DNA of 64,000 nucleotides from assembly GCA_030411725.1 (NCBI GenBank), contig MU839850.1:124001-188000 (forward strand). The letters run 5' to 3'. Numbering within the stretch: position 1 is the stretch's first letter; each line of letters opens with the position of its first letter. The notes under the pieces were generated by a model. That model was not told where the DNA came from and did not search any database. It saw only the letters and a list, made by a program, of their open reading frames with translations. The stretch comes from Echria macrotheca (Eukaryota > Ascomycota > Sordariomycetes > Sordariales > Schizotheciaceae). A program made the translations under genes and the position numbers. This document shows, piece after piece, positions 35,667 to 46,501 of the stretch.

Positions 35667-37182
35667 GTTTTGGTGTTGCTGGGAGGGTGGTCGGCTGCGA
35701 GGGAGGAAGGGTGGTGGAAAGAGGAGAGGAAGGAGGGGGAGGGAAAAGGGGGGTTGTATGGTTGTATGAATACGACGGGGGTATACACACACCTTGGGAT
35801 AAAAGACGGGACGGGATGGGGCCTATGAAGAAATATGATTGTATGTATACACATGTTACATTGTACATGGCGCACTTTGACGCTATACAGATCAAGGGCG
35901 AGCGAGCGGGCGGTATTGTTTTTTTTGAGGAGGGGGAGAAAAAATATAGAATTGTAATTATCTTTTTATTCGTAATTGTAAACATCGCACTGGGCTATTG
36001 GGTTGGCTCTAACATTTCTTGAGGGCGGTGTGGTGGTGTGGTGTGTAATGACAAGGAGAAAGAAAAGAATGGTGGATTAATGATTGGCGAAGCAAAGTAC
36101 GAGTAAACACTACTACTACAAAAAAATGAGGGGGTTGGGGAGAAACGTGTGTCTCGACGTGACTGTTGAAGCCCCCGCGTCGTCTTCTCATTCTACTACC
36201 GGTATGTGTCTGTGTGTGTGCGTGATGTGATACCTGGGTATTATCATCCATCCCTCTCTCTCTCTAATCTCCTTTTCGCTTTATACCTAATAAGTTAAGT
36301 CAATTGAACCACATATTTTTTTCTTTCCACTTATTTAATTACCCTACCCGTAGCAATACCAAATCTACTATTTCTACTACAATACTACGAGGTTTAGTTT
36401 CTTTAGTTGTGTGGTGGTGGTTCATGGCCGTCGTGTCTTGTTGACTCGCTCGGAATTGAATACTTGTCATGTTTGTAAATGGAGATTCCCAAGAGTTTGT
36501 TTTGTTTTGTTTGTATGGGGTGGTGCCAGTGACACAGTAGAATAAGACACGGTTCCTCCGGGATAGTATACATCGGGGCCTTCTCAAAAAGAGACTCCTC
36601 AAAAAAAGAGAGGCGGGAGATATATAGATAGATATTTGTTATTTCATGACACATTATTTCCATCATTGACTTCCGGGCTCCCATCGAGTTATTGGCCTCG
36701 TCTCCAAGATCCCTTCTGACAGTTGTGCTGTAGCTCTTCAACGAGATATCCGTCCGTCTGTCTAGCTGTCTGTCTGTCTGTATGCCGACTTCCATTGTGG
36801 GAACTATCCGTAGGTTATGATAGATAAACTCGACGCGCGCAAGATAACATTGTATCAGTATATATGAACACATAATAAAATCCATTCACTCATTCGCTCA
36901 TTCACTCACTGGACCCGTGCTTCCCAACTACAATGCGAAATACAAAAAAAGTCGGGTATTTCCTCATTCCTCTTCCTCTCCCATCTATCCGATACCCCTG
37001 GGCTAGGGGTGGGATATCCTTACAGTTTCTTATTCCCCACGGACATCACCTATCCCATACCACCATATCTTCAAATACCCATGCTCTCCATTCCTTTACA
37101 CATTCGTACCATGCCGCGCCGAACGACTCCATGCCTCACACCCAGTTGGTAATATACATATATACACATCCACCTTTCCCAA
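35667..37182. other. Convergent intergenic region with a strand-composition switch
   Basis: A 1.5 kb spacer between the 3' ends of the PXA-PX and PPR-like genes. From 35667 to about 36060 the plus strand is G/A-rich; from about 36880 to 37182 it is C-rich, so each gene's own strand is G-rich beyond its stop. A short CTGT run lies near 36765-36782. No gene is seen. Confidence 0.65.
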
Positions 37183-39504
37183 TTATACTTCTCCCGCCAG
37201 AGGCTTCTGTGGAATCTTCCTGACAGCAACACCCTCATCCCCCTCCACCTTTACCCCCTTACTCCGCACCCGAAGCGGAATCTCAATAGGCACCATTGGA
37301 AGCGGCCTCGTCCCAGACACATAGCTATTCAGAATCCCCCGATCCAGATCAACAGCGCTCCGGAGCATGCGACTCAGCGGCCGTTCCGGCTCCATCCCGT
37401 CGCGGACACGCCGCTGCCTGTAATACTCGCGCACGCTCTTCAGAATGGCTTGTCGTTGTTGACCGACAGACTCTCCGGCGTCATTACCGCCACCCGGCAT
37501 AGCCTCGCCGAGCAAGAGGCTGTCGACGTACTTCCGCAGCGTCGGATCCAGATCATCCGGCTTGTTCTTGTTTGCCTTGAGGTACGGTTTCAAAAGTCGA
37601 TTCACCCTCGGCCCGTCCTGTAGCAGATGGCCCACCCTGAAGAGAATGGCCGGCGTGGCGGCGTCTGCTAGCAGAGCATACCGCCAGACGACGCTGAGCA
37701 TCTGCGGCTTGCTCTCCCAGCAGGCGAGCTTGAAGAGGAGGCTGTACGCCAGACGACCGGGTACAAGCTGAGTCCTGCTCTCGAGCATCTTGAGGACCTG
37801 TATGAGTCTTTTGATCCTGCCCTGGCGCGCAGAATGTGTGATGAGAATATTCATGGTTCCCTCGGTCGGCGCTATCGTCGGTGACCCGCACATCATCTCG
37901 AGAAGGGGTATGACATTATCCCATTCCCCGTGCCCGGAGAACACGTCCAGAATGTCATTGGCCGAGTACTTGGTCAGCCATCCCGGCCCGTAGAGCTTAT
38001 CCTGGGACTCCAAAAACTCGTCGAGGCCCTGCTTGTAGTGCAGAGCGCGGTGGGCATCCATCTTGGCCATCTCGGCGGCAATCAGCGGTATGGCCCTTGG
38101 GACCACCATCTGGTTCTTTTCGTGCATGGCGTGGAGAATAAACCGCCTGGATTCCTCCGACTTCGTAATGCGCAAAAACAAAATCCAGGTCCGAAGTGTC
38201 GGCGCCACTTGGCGATCGGCCATTACCTCCAATGTCCGCTTGAACATGACCAAGTCAGACGCCTTGACTGCGGCCTCGAGAAGGAGGTTGAATGTCTGGC
38301 CGTCGAATTTGACCACCCTGAAATCATCCACCATGTTGAAGAGCCGGATAGCACGGGTATGGTATCGGGTAGGAGCCTGCGTACAATGGGCGAGCGCCAT
38401 CTTGAAAGCCCGCAGTGATATCGCGTGTTTGGTGCTAGGGCTCGTCAGAGTCCGGAACAGCTGTTCAACGACAGCGCCCTCGTGGCTCTCCTCCTGGGTG
38501 TACAGACGGCGCTCAACGCTCCTGGACATGGTGGTGCTCGTGAGTTCCCTGACATAGGATTCCAATGTCTCTTTCGTCCACTGTTCCGGCCGTGGAAAGT
38601 GCTCGGCTCTCAAGGCCGGCGCAGGCTTTCCGGTGCGGCCCCATTTGAACTCCTGCCAGAGCTTGAGGGATGGAGGCCCTGCGCCTCGGTGCACCACGTT
38701 CTCCACCCCATCCGAGATAGCGATGACCGTCACGCGACTCTCGATTTGCAAGATCCGATCGACCGCCTTGCGCACGGCAGATACCGTGCCATTAATCAGG
38801 ACATCATGTGGGTCATCTGGCCTCTCCGTATAACAGCCGCTCTTGCTGATGAGCGACTGAAGTTGCGATAGCCCGGTAGTCACCATGTACGTGGCCTGTT
38901 CGGGAAAGACGACCTTGACCTGGCCGGTCCGGATCCGCGGCCGGTAGTGAGGCGTGTTGCTGACAAGAAGGGCCAAGACATCTTGCCAGTCGGCGATCGA
39001 AGGCCTTGAAGGTTTGAGACGGTGGCTCTCGAGGTACGCTTGAGATCCGATCGCCTTCAGCACCTGTACCCTATCGATATGGCTCTCTCTGTGCACGAGA
39101 TTTTTCGCCGGCGGCGGTATCAGAACCGACTGCCACCTTCCGTTCTCCAGAACTGGCACATCCCCCAAACGAAGCATCAGCTCCGCAGCCGGGATGGGCG
39201 GAGTGTCCACTCGATCTCGAGGCTCTTGCGGTGTTGCCGGTTCGGAGGACGCAGAAGTTTCCCGTGGCTCGGTCCGGTCCGACTGCGCTTGTGGAGACGA
39301 CATGACCTCGGGATTACTCGTCGCATAGAATCGAGCACTGGATCGAAAAAGACTGGCGAAGCGACAAGGACGAGTCGGGCGGATGGGGGAGTGGCATGGT
39401 TGGGAGACTGCCCGGACTGGAAAGCCCCTGGGAATCGTGGAGAGACCGCGCAAAACATGATGCCGCGGCAGGGCCCTCCAGTGCTGACTGACTCCCAGGG
39501 ACAT
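37183..39504 (-). CDS. Mitochondrial PPR-like RNA-binding protein
   Basis: A 773-residue single-exon protein, probably imported into mitochondria. The first about 65 residues are rich in Arg, Ser and Ala, lack acidic residues and end near RFYATSN, like a matrix-targeting peptide. A segment near residues 130-250 (with GQVKVVFPEQATYMVTTGLS and a later VSAVRKAVDRIL) resembles the KH-like region found in some fungal mitochondrial expression factors; this is tentative. The central part, about 345-640, is built of helical pairs such as FKMALAHCTQAPTRYHTRAI, FNLLLEAAVKASDLVMFKRT and MNILITHSARQGRIKRLIQV, typical of degenerate pentatricopeptide repeats. The likely role is expression or stability of mitochondrial transcripts, but the target is unknown. 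A telobox-like element lies 170 bp upstream of the ATG. Confidence 0.75.
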   Translation of the reverse strand: MSLGVSQHWRALPRHHVLRGLSTIPRGFPVRAVSQPCHSPIRPTRPCRFASLFRSSARFYATSNPEVMSSPQAQSDRTEPRETSASSEPATPQEPRDRVDTPPIPAAELMLRLGDVPVLENGRWQSVLIPPPAKNLVHRESHIDRVQVLKAIGSQAYLESHRLKPSRPSIADWQDVLALLVSNTPHYRPRIRTGQVKVVFPEQATYMVTTGLSQLQSLISKSGCYTERPDDPHDVLINGTVSAVRKAVDRILQIESRVTVIAISDGVENVVHRGAGPPSLKLWQEFKWGRTGKPAPALRAEHFPRPEQWTKETLESYVRELTSTTMSRSVERRLYTQEESHEGAVVEQLFRTLTSPSTKHAISLRAFKMALAHCTQAPTRYHTRAIRLFNMVDDFRVVKFDGQTFNLLLEAAVKASDLVMFKRTLEVMADRQVAPTLRTWILFLRITKSEESRRFILHAMHEKNQMVVPRAIPLIAAEMAKMDAHRALHYKQGLDEFLESQDKLYGPGWLTKYSANDILDVFSGHGEWDNVIPLLEMMCGSPTIAPTEGTMNILITHSARQGRIKRLIQVLKMLESRTQLVPGRLAYSLLFKLACWESKPQMLSVVWRYALLADAATPAILFRVGHLLQDGPRVNRLLKPYLKANKNKPDDLDPTLRKYVDSLLLGEAMPGGGNDAGESVGQQRQAILKSVREYYRQRRVRDGMEPERPLSRMLRSAVDLDRGILNSYVSGTRPLPMVPIEIPLRVRSKGVKVEGDEGVAVRKIPQKPLAGEV

Positions 39505-40056
39505 TTGCTATATTGGTGGCATCGCTGGTGTGGTGTTGCGCTCGCTGGTCGTACTGCTGAGCGCCGGTCAAGAGTTGCTGTGCTTTGGCTTCTGCTTTGC
39601 AGACGCGAATTTTTCGACCGCGAAATCCGGTCCACTTGCACTCGGCTTGCCTGCCGCAGCAGCCAATCTTTATCGAAACCCTAACCCTCCGACCAAAAAG
39701 ACCTCGTTCTGGTCGATATTCTCAAGGAGCTGGGAACCACGACATGGATTGGGTTTTCTTTTTGTTCAAAGTTTATGAGACGTCTGTCTAGTGTGATCAT
39801 CACCTACTTCCTCTTGGAAGGTTTTCCCATTCAAAACTCCTCGCCGGCAAGACACCATGGACCAGTCTTATTCCCAGCGTGACTGAACTCCCACACCAAA
39901 CCGATTCCGAATTCCTAAACCATGCTATCTTTTATGGTCCAGCTTAGCCAGACACCGTAAACCACCCCGGAATAAGCCCATGGTATCAATAGGGAAACAT
40001 AACCTGAAGTATACTGGCGCCTCCAATTTTCCATGTCCACCTGCCCATCGTAGAAC
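39505..40056. other. Promoter region of the PPR-like gene
   Basis: A 552 bp gap between the PPR-like start and the FUSC gene 3' end, both on the minus strand. It holds the telobox-like site at 39676-39688. No gene is seen. Confidence 0.6.
39676..39688. promoter_or_regulatory. Telobox-like promoter element
   Basis: AAACCCTAACCCT, just over two telomere-type repeats, lies about 170 bp upstream of the PPR-like start codon. Teloboxes bound by Tbf1/Myb-type proteins are known upstream of ribosome-biogenesis and translation genes in fungi and plants; function here is inferred. Confidence 0.45.
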
Positions 40057-43000
40057 CTACTGTAACAATAAACTCTCCTCCCCCAAGACTCCGAATAACC
40101 CTTCAATCTCATTCGCCACAGCTTTCAACTCCTCGGCCACCTGCCCGGTAACAAGTGCGTATGCATACAACAAAGCATAATCCCTTTCCTCAACATTGAC
40201 ATGGGATAATGGCCCAAGCTCAGTAACACCCCCGTCCACGTGGTCAGCGCTCCCCCGACGGGAACCCTCTAGCCGTGGTGCATGTTCTTTCCGGAACTGA
40301 AATATCTTCCCTAGGAGCCTGTCTCGAGTTGGCATAACACTTGGGATGGCATCCGTCAGGGGATATTCCAACATGAGCGACGAAGCGAGCACCTGGAAGA
40401 CATGGCAGATGCGATCACAGAGCTGGGCCCGCTCGGCGGCTGTGTACAGCAGCAGAGCCCGCTCTCCGTCCGTCAGACCTCTCTTGCGTTGCGTGACGAG
40501 CGACATGGCATAGAAGGCGTCCAGGATTCGGTGCGTGCAGCTCATCAGCCGCTCGGCCTGTTTCGAGGGAAACGGACCGCGGAGCTCAAACTCGGAAGCG
40601 GCACTCTTCCGAAGGACGTCTAGCCGACCGGCGTATTTCTGCAGCGCTGCCTGCTCGCCAGACCGTAGGTAGGATCGACTGCAGTCGCTTCGGAGGAGAA
40701 TAGCGAGGGGGCCGCGCTTCCAGATCAGACCCATCTGCAGGTAGAGCATGCTGAGGCCCTGCTTGAACTTCTTGCGTGCCGAGATTGGCCAGATGAGACG
40801 GCAGACAATCAGACCCCAGAGGATACCAGCCGTGACTGCGAAGAAACGATGGCGGACAATCTCGACAATGATCGGATTCACACCGCCCTCGTCGTCGTCA
40901 TCGTCATCGACCTTTTGCGAGAGGCTGTAGGCGTACAGTGTCGACACATTGTATGCCAACAACGTGATGCGACCCAGTGGTGCTCTGCCCCGTGCTACGA
41001 TCATCCAGAAGCTCCAGAATGCCACGAACCAGCCCATGATGATGAGACCAATCGCGTTTCCCCGCGTGACGTTCCAGTTGAGCAATGTTGCCCCAACGCC
41101 GATCAGAGTTCCCATGAACCTGGACCAGCCAGTGGTATTGGATGCACCAACGGTCATGGCACAGACGATCATGAACGAGAGCAGACCCCATTCCCCTCTC
41201 CAGTGGCTGTATATTTCCCTGGTCTGCGGTATGAAGGAGAGCGACGCCCAAAGACTGGCCCCCAGGCCCACCTTCAGTCCGAAGCGAACTAACCGGGTTA
41301 GCAAAATGGCATCTTCTCACAACAGACCACCACTCACTGTCATCTCTGGCCATCTTTCGTAGCAGCCGGAGGAACCTTTGAGAGAGCGTAGCAACGACCT
41401 TGTTGGCCTGTGGAGTCGCTTCCCAGTTGTAGGTATCCCTTCGTGCCACCATGGTGTCGGCCACGCCCCTTGGTATCGCCGTCCTCTTGATGGGTTTTAT
41501 CAAGCTTTCCTGCTCATCGTTGTCATACGGAATGAGCCTGTATTTTCGCTGCTTGCCATCTCGCCACCATTTCATCCATTCCCAACTCCGCGTCTTGTGC
41601 TGGCTGGCGTGCTTAAGGTCATCCAATACGTCCAGATACTTTTGCATCTCTTCGCCAAACGTTTGCAGGCTGAAACTAAAGTGGCCGCATGCAGCCGCCA
41701 CCTCTTCAAAGTCGGCCTGGATTTTCTCCGTCCTGGTATGCCGAAGTTCGAGCGTTTTATAGAGCTCTTTCAGAGCGTCGGCTCTCGCCGAGTTGAAGAG
41801 GCTCAGCGCGTCAGTCAGGCTCTGTCGGAAGTGGTCGTTAATCGTTATATCGTAATCCGGGGCAGATCCAAACGGCGGCTCGCGAAGGACTTCGGATAGG
41901 GTAAAGGCAAGTGATTTCATTGACGGACCCAGCATAGAAATAAACGCCTCAAAAATATCGGAAGGATTACTGAAAACCGGGGGCTCGCCGTTTGTAGCCT
42001 GCTCGTGAGTGCCCTGGTCGCCGTCGTTGCCTTCATCCGATGCTTCGTCTATAGACGACAAGGTGAGAAATCGATCCCTCCCGCTCCGAAGCATCTGCGA
42101 CAATGATCTCTGAAGAGAGGGCGAGATGGTGCCCGAAGACGGTGAATGCACCGCTGAAAATGGATCTCCCGATTCTTTGAGCAGGGCAAACTGCGTGTTC
42201 GCTGCACTCCTCAACCCGCCTACGGACTGTGAGAGGGTTTCCATGGATCTCACCACCGCCCTGTCTAGCTGATATAGCTTTTCATGACCAACGAAATACC
42301 GCTCGAATTTGGACTCGCGCAGGTTCTTGGTCATTTGAGGGTAGACAGCCGCATACGCTGCAGACGCCGTAGAGAACTCGGACGAGAGCAGCTCGTACTC
42401 GGAGCCGCTAAGGAAGCCCCGCGAAATCATCGAAAGCATGTCTCCCAGAGACGCGGAAGCCTTGGTCATGGACTGGCGGAGAAGTGTCACGGCCGAGACC
42501 CTCCACAACAACAGGTTAACAACCGTGGTTGTCGTTATGCCCATTATGAGCATCTTGAAGATCTGTACAATCTTCTGGTTGGAAAACACGTGCGCGTAAA
42601 CAGCCGTTTCCTTGGTGACAACCCCAATGATGGCCAGAGACGCCAATGTGCTTCCCACGTCGACGAGAGGGTTGTTCATCTTCTGCTTGACCCATCCGAT
42701 GCAGCCAAAGCCGCCCCCGATAAACACAACCAGGACAAGCGCATGGGCGAGCGGGACCATGCCAAAAGTGGTTCCAAAGAGGACGGACGTGCACATCGAC
42801 AGAATCGAGACAAGCTCGGCGTAGGCAACGGCCACCGTGGCGATCAGGATGGCCTCGATCATCGAGCCCGCCGTTCGAGCCGGGTGGAAGTAAACCGTGA
42901 TGGTGGCCACCACATGCTTGCCGTCCGGCTTTCCCAGGAACTTGGAGAGAGGCTCCCAGAATGTCGCCAGACTGGCGAGCGTGTAGGCGAGCGTGCATTT

Positions 43001-43378
43001 GAGCACACCGCGGCCGGTTGGCGAGTTCAGCCATTGCATCAGCTGGCTTCCTCGGACGCGGAGGTTATGGACAGCGGCATGCGACCGCTCAGACAGCGAC
43101 TGGCGTCCTGCGAAGATAGGTAGCGTGTGGGAACTGGCCGCGCCGTCGGTTTGGTCGTGACGGGGAGCTCGGAGGGTGAAGGTGCGGCGCGTGCGCTCGC
43201 CGGTCGAGGGAATGATCCAGGTTCCATTGCGCAATTTCTGTCCGACCAGCCACAACAAGTGTCAGTTACGACATGATGACAGAGGGCAGCTGTCCATCCA
43301 GCTAGGAACGCTCACACTTCTTTTGGAGGGCCGTCGCGGTGGCCATTGGCCCGTCGAGGGCGTCGCGGCAGAGCTCAT
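40057..43378 (-). CDS. FUSC-family (aromatic acid exporter-like) membrane protein
   Basis: A large predicted plasma-membrane transporter of 1064 residues. Exons 43378-43316, 43237-41338 and 41288-40057 are joined by introns of 78 and 49 bp. The first exon encodes 21 residues starting MSSAATPSTG and joins in frame to KLRNGTWIIPSTGERT. An N-terminal FUSC-like block has six hydrophobic helices (for example TLAYTLASLATFWEPLSKF and the run around AYAELVSILSMCTSVLFG). A long hydrophilic, helical middle section follows, then a second membrane block from about residue 655, with VGLGASLWASLSFIPQTREI, LLSFMIVCAMTVGAS and a terminal soluble domain. The two-block layout matches fungal proteins related to fusaric-acid resistance pumps and brefeldin-A-sensitivity proteins. 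The substrate cannot be told. ATG 43378 is chosen because the splice restores frame; without it the frame would have to start at a non-conserved codon at 43258. Confidence 0.88.
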
Positions 43379-44662
43379 CGCATGTCACGGCTCCGCTTAT
43401 GGTGTGCTCCTCTGGCATTCTCGACTGTCGAGGGTCACTACGGAGAGTGAACGGTGGAGTTCAACATTGAATAACTCTTGGCGAGAATCGGGGAGCTCGG
43501 GAGAGGGCTGGTGGCGAAGAGTTCGGAGAGCACGGGACGGGAAGTTTATTTTAGTGGTCACAGGTGCAGATGCAGTTGCAGCTTCCAGCTTTTCGGGACC
43601 AAAACCAAGCTCTCAACGGTGACGCGCGGGGCTTCCTCCAAGCCTCCAAAGCTTTCGCCGATAGGCGCAGATAAGCCCGAACACTGCATGCCAGCCGTTG
43701 TGACAACGGCGTGGCTTTTTGCAACTCGTGCGGTCGCGGTGCCAAAACTTTGGTTAGTCACCGCCCAAGTGGTTTGTATCCATTTACTCAAACTTCCGGA
43801 ATTCGAAGTTTCGGCCCCTCTGAGCTTCCCGGAGGGTGCCCCGACTCGGGCCCCGGGTGGACCGGGGAGCTCCGGTGCCTCAACTACCCTAACCCATGAA
43901 ATTTGACATATATACACCCTAACATTCTAACAAGCTCAATGTTCAGGAGCTCTGTTCATGTTGGCCTTCTGCATGGATTCGCTGATTCCCGTTGGTTATG
44001 GGACGGGTTCCCTTAGACAACCAACTCAACGGGGCGGCCGCTTTACGCCTGATATATCCGGACATGTGGCGTTCAAAGTCTTCTTCGTGGACGGCAGTTT
44101 ATTCGACTGGACTGGGGTCGATGTGTACGGCGGTGGTGTTGTCGTCGTTTCCTCTTCTATCACGAATTAATTCTAAGGTAGTTCTCAACCTGAAAAGATA
44201 TGAGAAGTAGGTGGGTGGTCGGGTACCTCAGGCTCAAAGGACGCTGGTCCTTTAACTACCAAGCTAGATTACTCTGAAGGCGAGGAGGAAAAGTCAAGGA
44301 ATTTTAGGCAACGCCCTGGAAACCTAGGTATCTAACCTTTGTGTGCCAGCATTGCATCCTAAGATTCCGACCTTCGAATTCTGGCATTCCTTGCAAAAGG
44401 TACACGGCGGAGTTCGCGGTCGGTCCGGCAGAAAAGTTCTGGCAGCTGATAGCAACTGCAAACTAACTACCCAGCAACGCAAAGCGTCATCCCCGCGACG
44501 TAGTGATTGAAGAGAAAGATGGTGAAAGGTTCCCCATGGATTGACCGAGACCGCCTTCTTTGCAACACTTATCGGATCATTCTCAAAGTAACACTCCCTC
44601 GGGGGTATCGGCCCTCACAATTCCCTCGTCCCGTCCCACAAGACAAAAAAAAACCGTTACGT
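43379..44662. promoter_or_regulatory. Divergent upstream region, FUSC and HAD genes
   Basis: A 1.28 kb spacer between two divergent genes. ACCCTAACCC at 43886-43895 is a partial telomere-type motif. The segment 44170-44500 is AT-richer. Open frames on both strands are short and lack domains. Confidence 0.6.
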
Positions 44663-45841
44663 ATGTGGAGGATCTGGGCCAGGATGGCATCGACCACCTC
44701 CAAAGCGACTTGGAGATTTGCGCCCCTGGGTAAGACCGCTGCCCAGGGTCAGCAGGGGCGCAAGCTCGAGGGCATCGTCTTTGATGTCGACGGCACATTA
44801 TGGTCAGTACGAGCTTCTATAGTCATTCACACGATATCTGTGAATTCCCTTCTTTTTCTTTTATTTCGGATCCCTACCCGACGAGAGACACCCCTGTACT
44901 TCCTCTCTCATACGTCCCGATCCAGACACATGTGGAAGGAGTCGTGTAAGTCAACTACACCGACGACGCCAACAAGTTACCATCTATGGTAGCCAGTCCA
45001 GCTACCTTACTTAGTCTACACCCTCCCTGACAGGAGAACCGGACAACCTTGCATCCATACCATAATCCTCAAAAAAAGACCGACCCATACATACCTCACT
45101 AACACTCCCCTCCCCCCCTTTCGAAGCATCCCCCAAACCTACATGTTCCAAGAAATGCGCACCGCCCTCGCCATCCCGCGCACGACCGACATCCTAGAAC
45201 ACGTCTACTCCCTCCCGACCCCGGAGGCCCAGCACCGCGCCATGGACCAGATCCGCGCCATCGAGCGGCGCGCCATGTCCTCGCAGGAGCCGCAGCCGGG
45301 CCTGGCGGCGCTCATGTCGTACCTCGACGCCCGCGGCGTCCGCAAGGGCATCTGCACGCGCAACTTCGACGCGCCCGTCCACAACCTCCTGGCAAAATTC
45401 CTCGACGGCTCGCCCTTCGCGCCCATCGTCACCCGCGACTTTCGCCCCCCCAAGCCCGATCCGGCGGGGATCCTGCACATCGCCCGGTCCTGGGGCCTCG
45501 TGCGGCGGAGCACGGGCGAGGCCGGCGTGCCGGCGGCGGATGGTGATGAGCGGGAGGAAGCAGAGGAGAAGGAAGCGTCACGGCCTACGGCGGCCGCCGC
45601 TAGCGAGAGCGCGCCGGACGGTCTGATACCGACGGAAACCGGCGACGAGGTCGCAGACGCAAGCGCGCTAATCATGGTCGGCGACAGCATCGACGATATC
45701 ACGGCAGGCCGAAGAGCGGGAGCCAAAACGGTACTGCTCGTGAACGATGTGAACCGACACCTAGCCGATCACGAGCATACCGACCTGGTCATATCCCGAC
45801 TGGACGAGCTAATAGACGTACTAGAGCAAGGTCTTCTCTGA
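44663..45841 (+). CDS. HAD-superfamily hydrolase (phosphatase-like)
   Basis: A 284-residue member of the haloacid dehalogenase superfamily that probably hydrolyses a small phosphorylated metabolite. Exon 1 is 44663-44802 and exon 2 is 45127-45841, joined by a 324 bp intron. The join gives DVDGTLC-IPQTYMF, completing motif I with catalytic Asp41 and acid/base Asp43. Motif II is the Thr of GICTRN, motif III the Lys of RPPKPDPAG, and motif IV GDSIDD at residues 233-238. The helical cap between motifs I and II (MRTALAIPRTTDILEHVY) is type C1. Residues about 175-215 are an Ala/Glu-rich low-complexity insert before motif IV. An alternative ATG at 44684 would omit seven residues; the Trp/Arg-rich start MWRIWARM could be a weak mitochondrial signal. 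Confidence 0.88.
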
Positions 45842-46501
45842 AAATTGTAGACACGCACAAAAGAAGCAAAATAAAACACGAATTCATGTTCATCGAAGGA
45901 AAATATATGCTGTCGATGGTCTGACGAAACCCCCTTCCCGTGACCCTTGTGCGACACACACACGCTCTCTTTCCGCGCCCAAACCTCAATCCTAAGTACA
46001 ACGCAAAAGTGTCCACGCAGAATGCCGAGCAGATACGTAACACCAGAAAGGTCTTTCTAACCAAATCCCTGTTCATTCCGTCAAGGAAGAACCATACCCT
46101 CTGCGAACACTTTTTTATATTGACACCGAGGTTTGTCGTAGACAGAGCACCAACCCGACGAGCAATGAGAGAGATCCAGCGTCCGCGACCAAATCAAACC
46201 ATGATAACCCGCGTGCTGTTGACATGTGACGCCGATAAATGCTGCGTAAATGATCAAGGATAGATGACCGCCCCGAAGCCGACCAAGGTGGTAAAGACAT
46301 CGAGACTGTCGGCCGATATGCAGCCAAGCACCCTGTGGTAGGGCACTTGCGGAAGGGAGTGGGGAGTTGCGATCAGGCAGAGCGACGGCCCCGAATCGAA
46401 AGAAAAGCTGCATCAGAAAACGGGGTAACATTTTATGCAAGGAAAGCGCGCGTCTTGTACGAGTCTATCTTGCCGCTGCAGCCATAGAGAAAATTAGATA
46501 G
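45842..46501. other. Convergent intergenic region, HAD and STE7 genes
   Basis: A 660 bp spacer between two 3' ends. It shows no domain-bearing open frame and no repeat. Confidence 0.55.
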
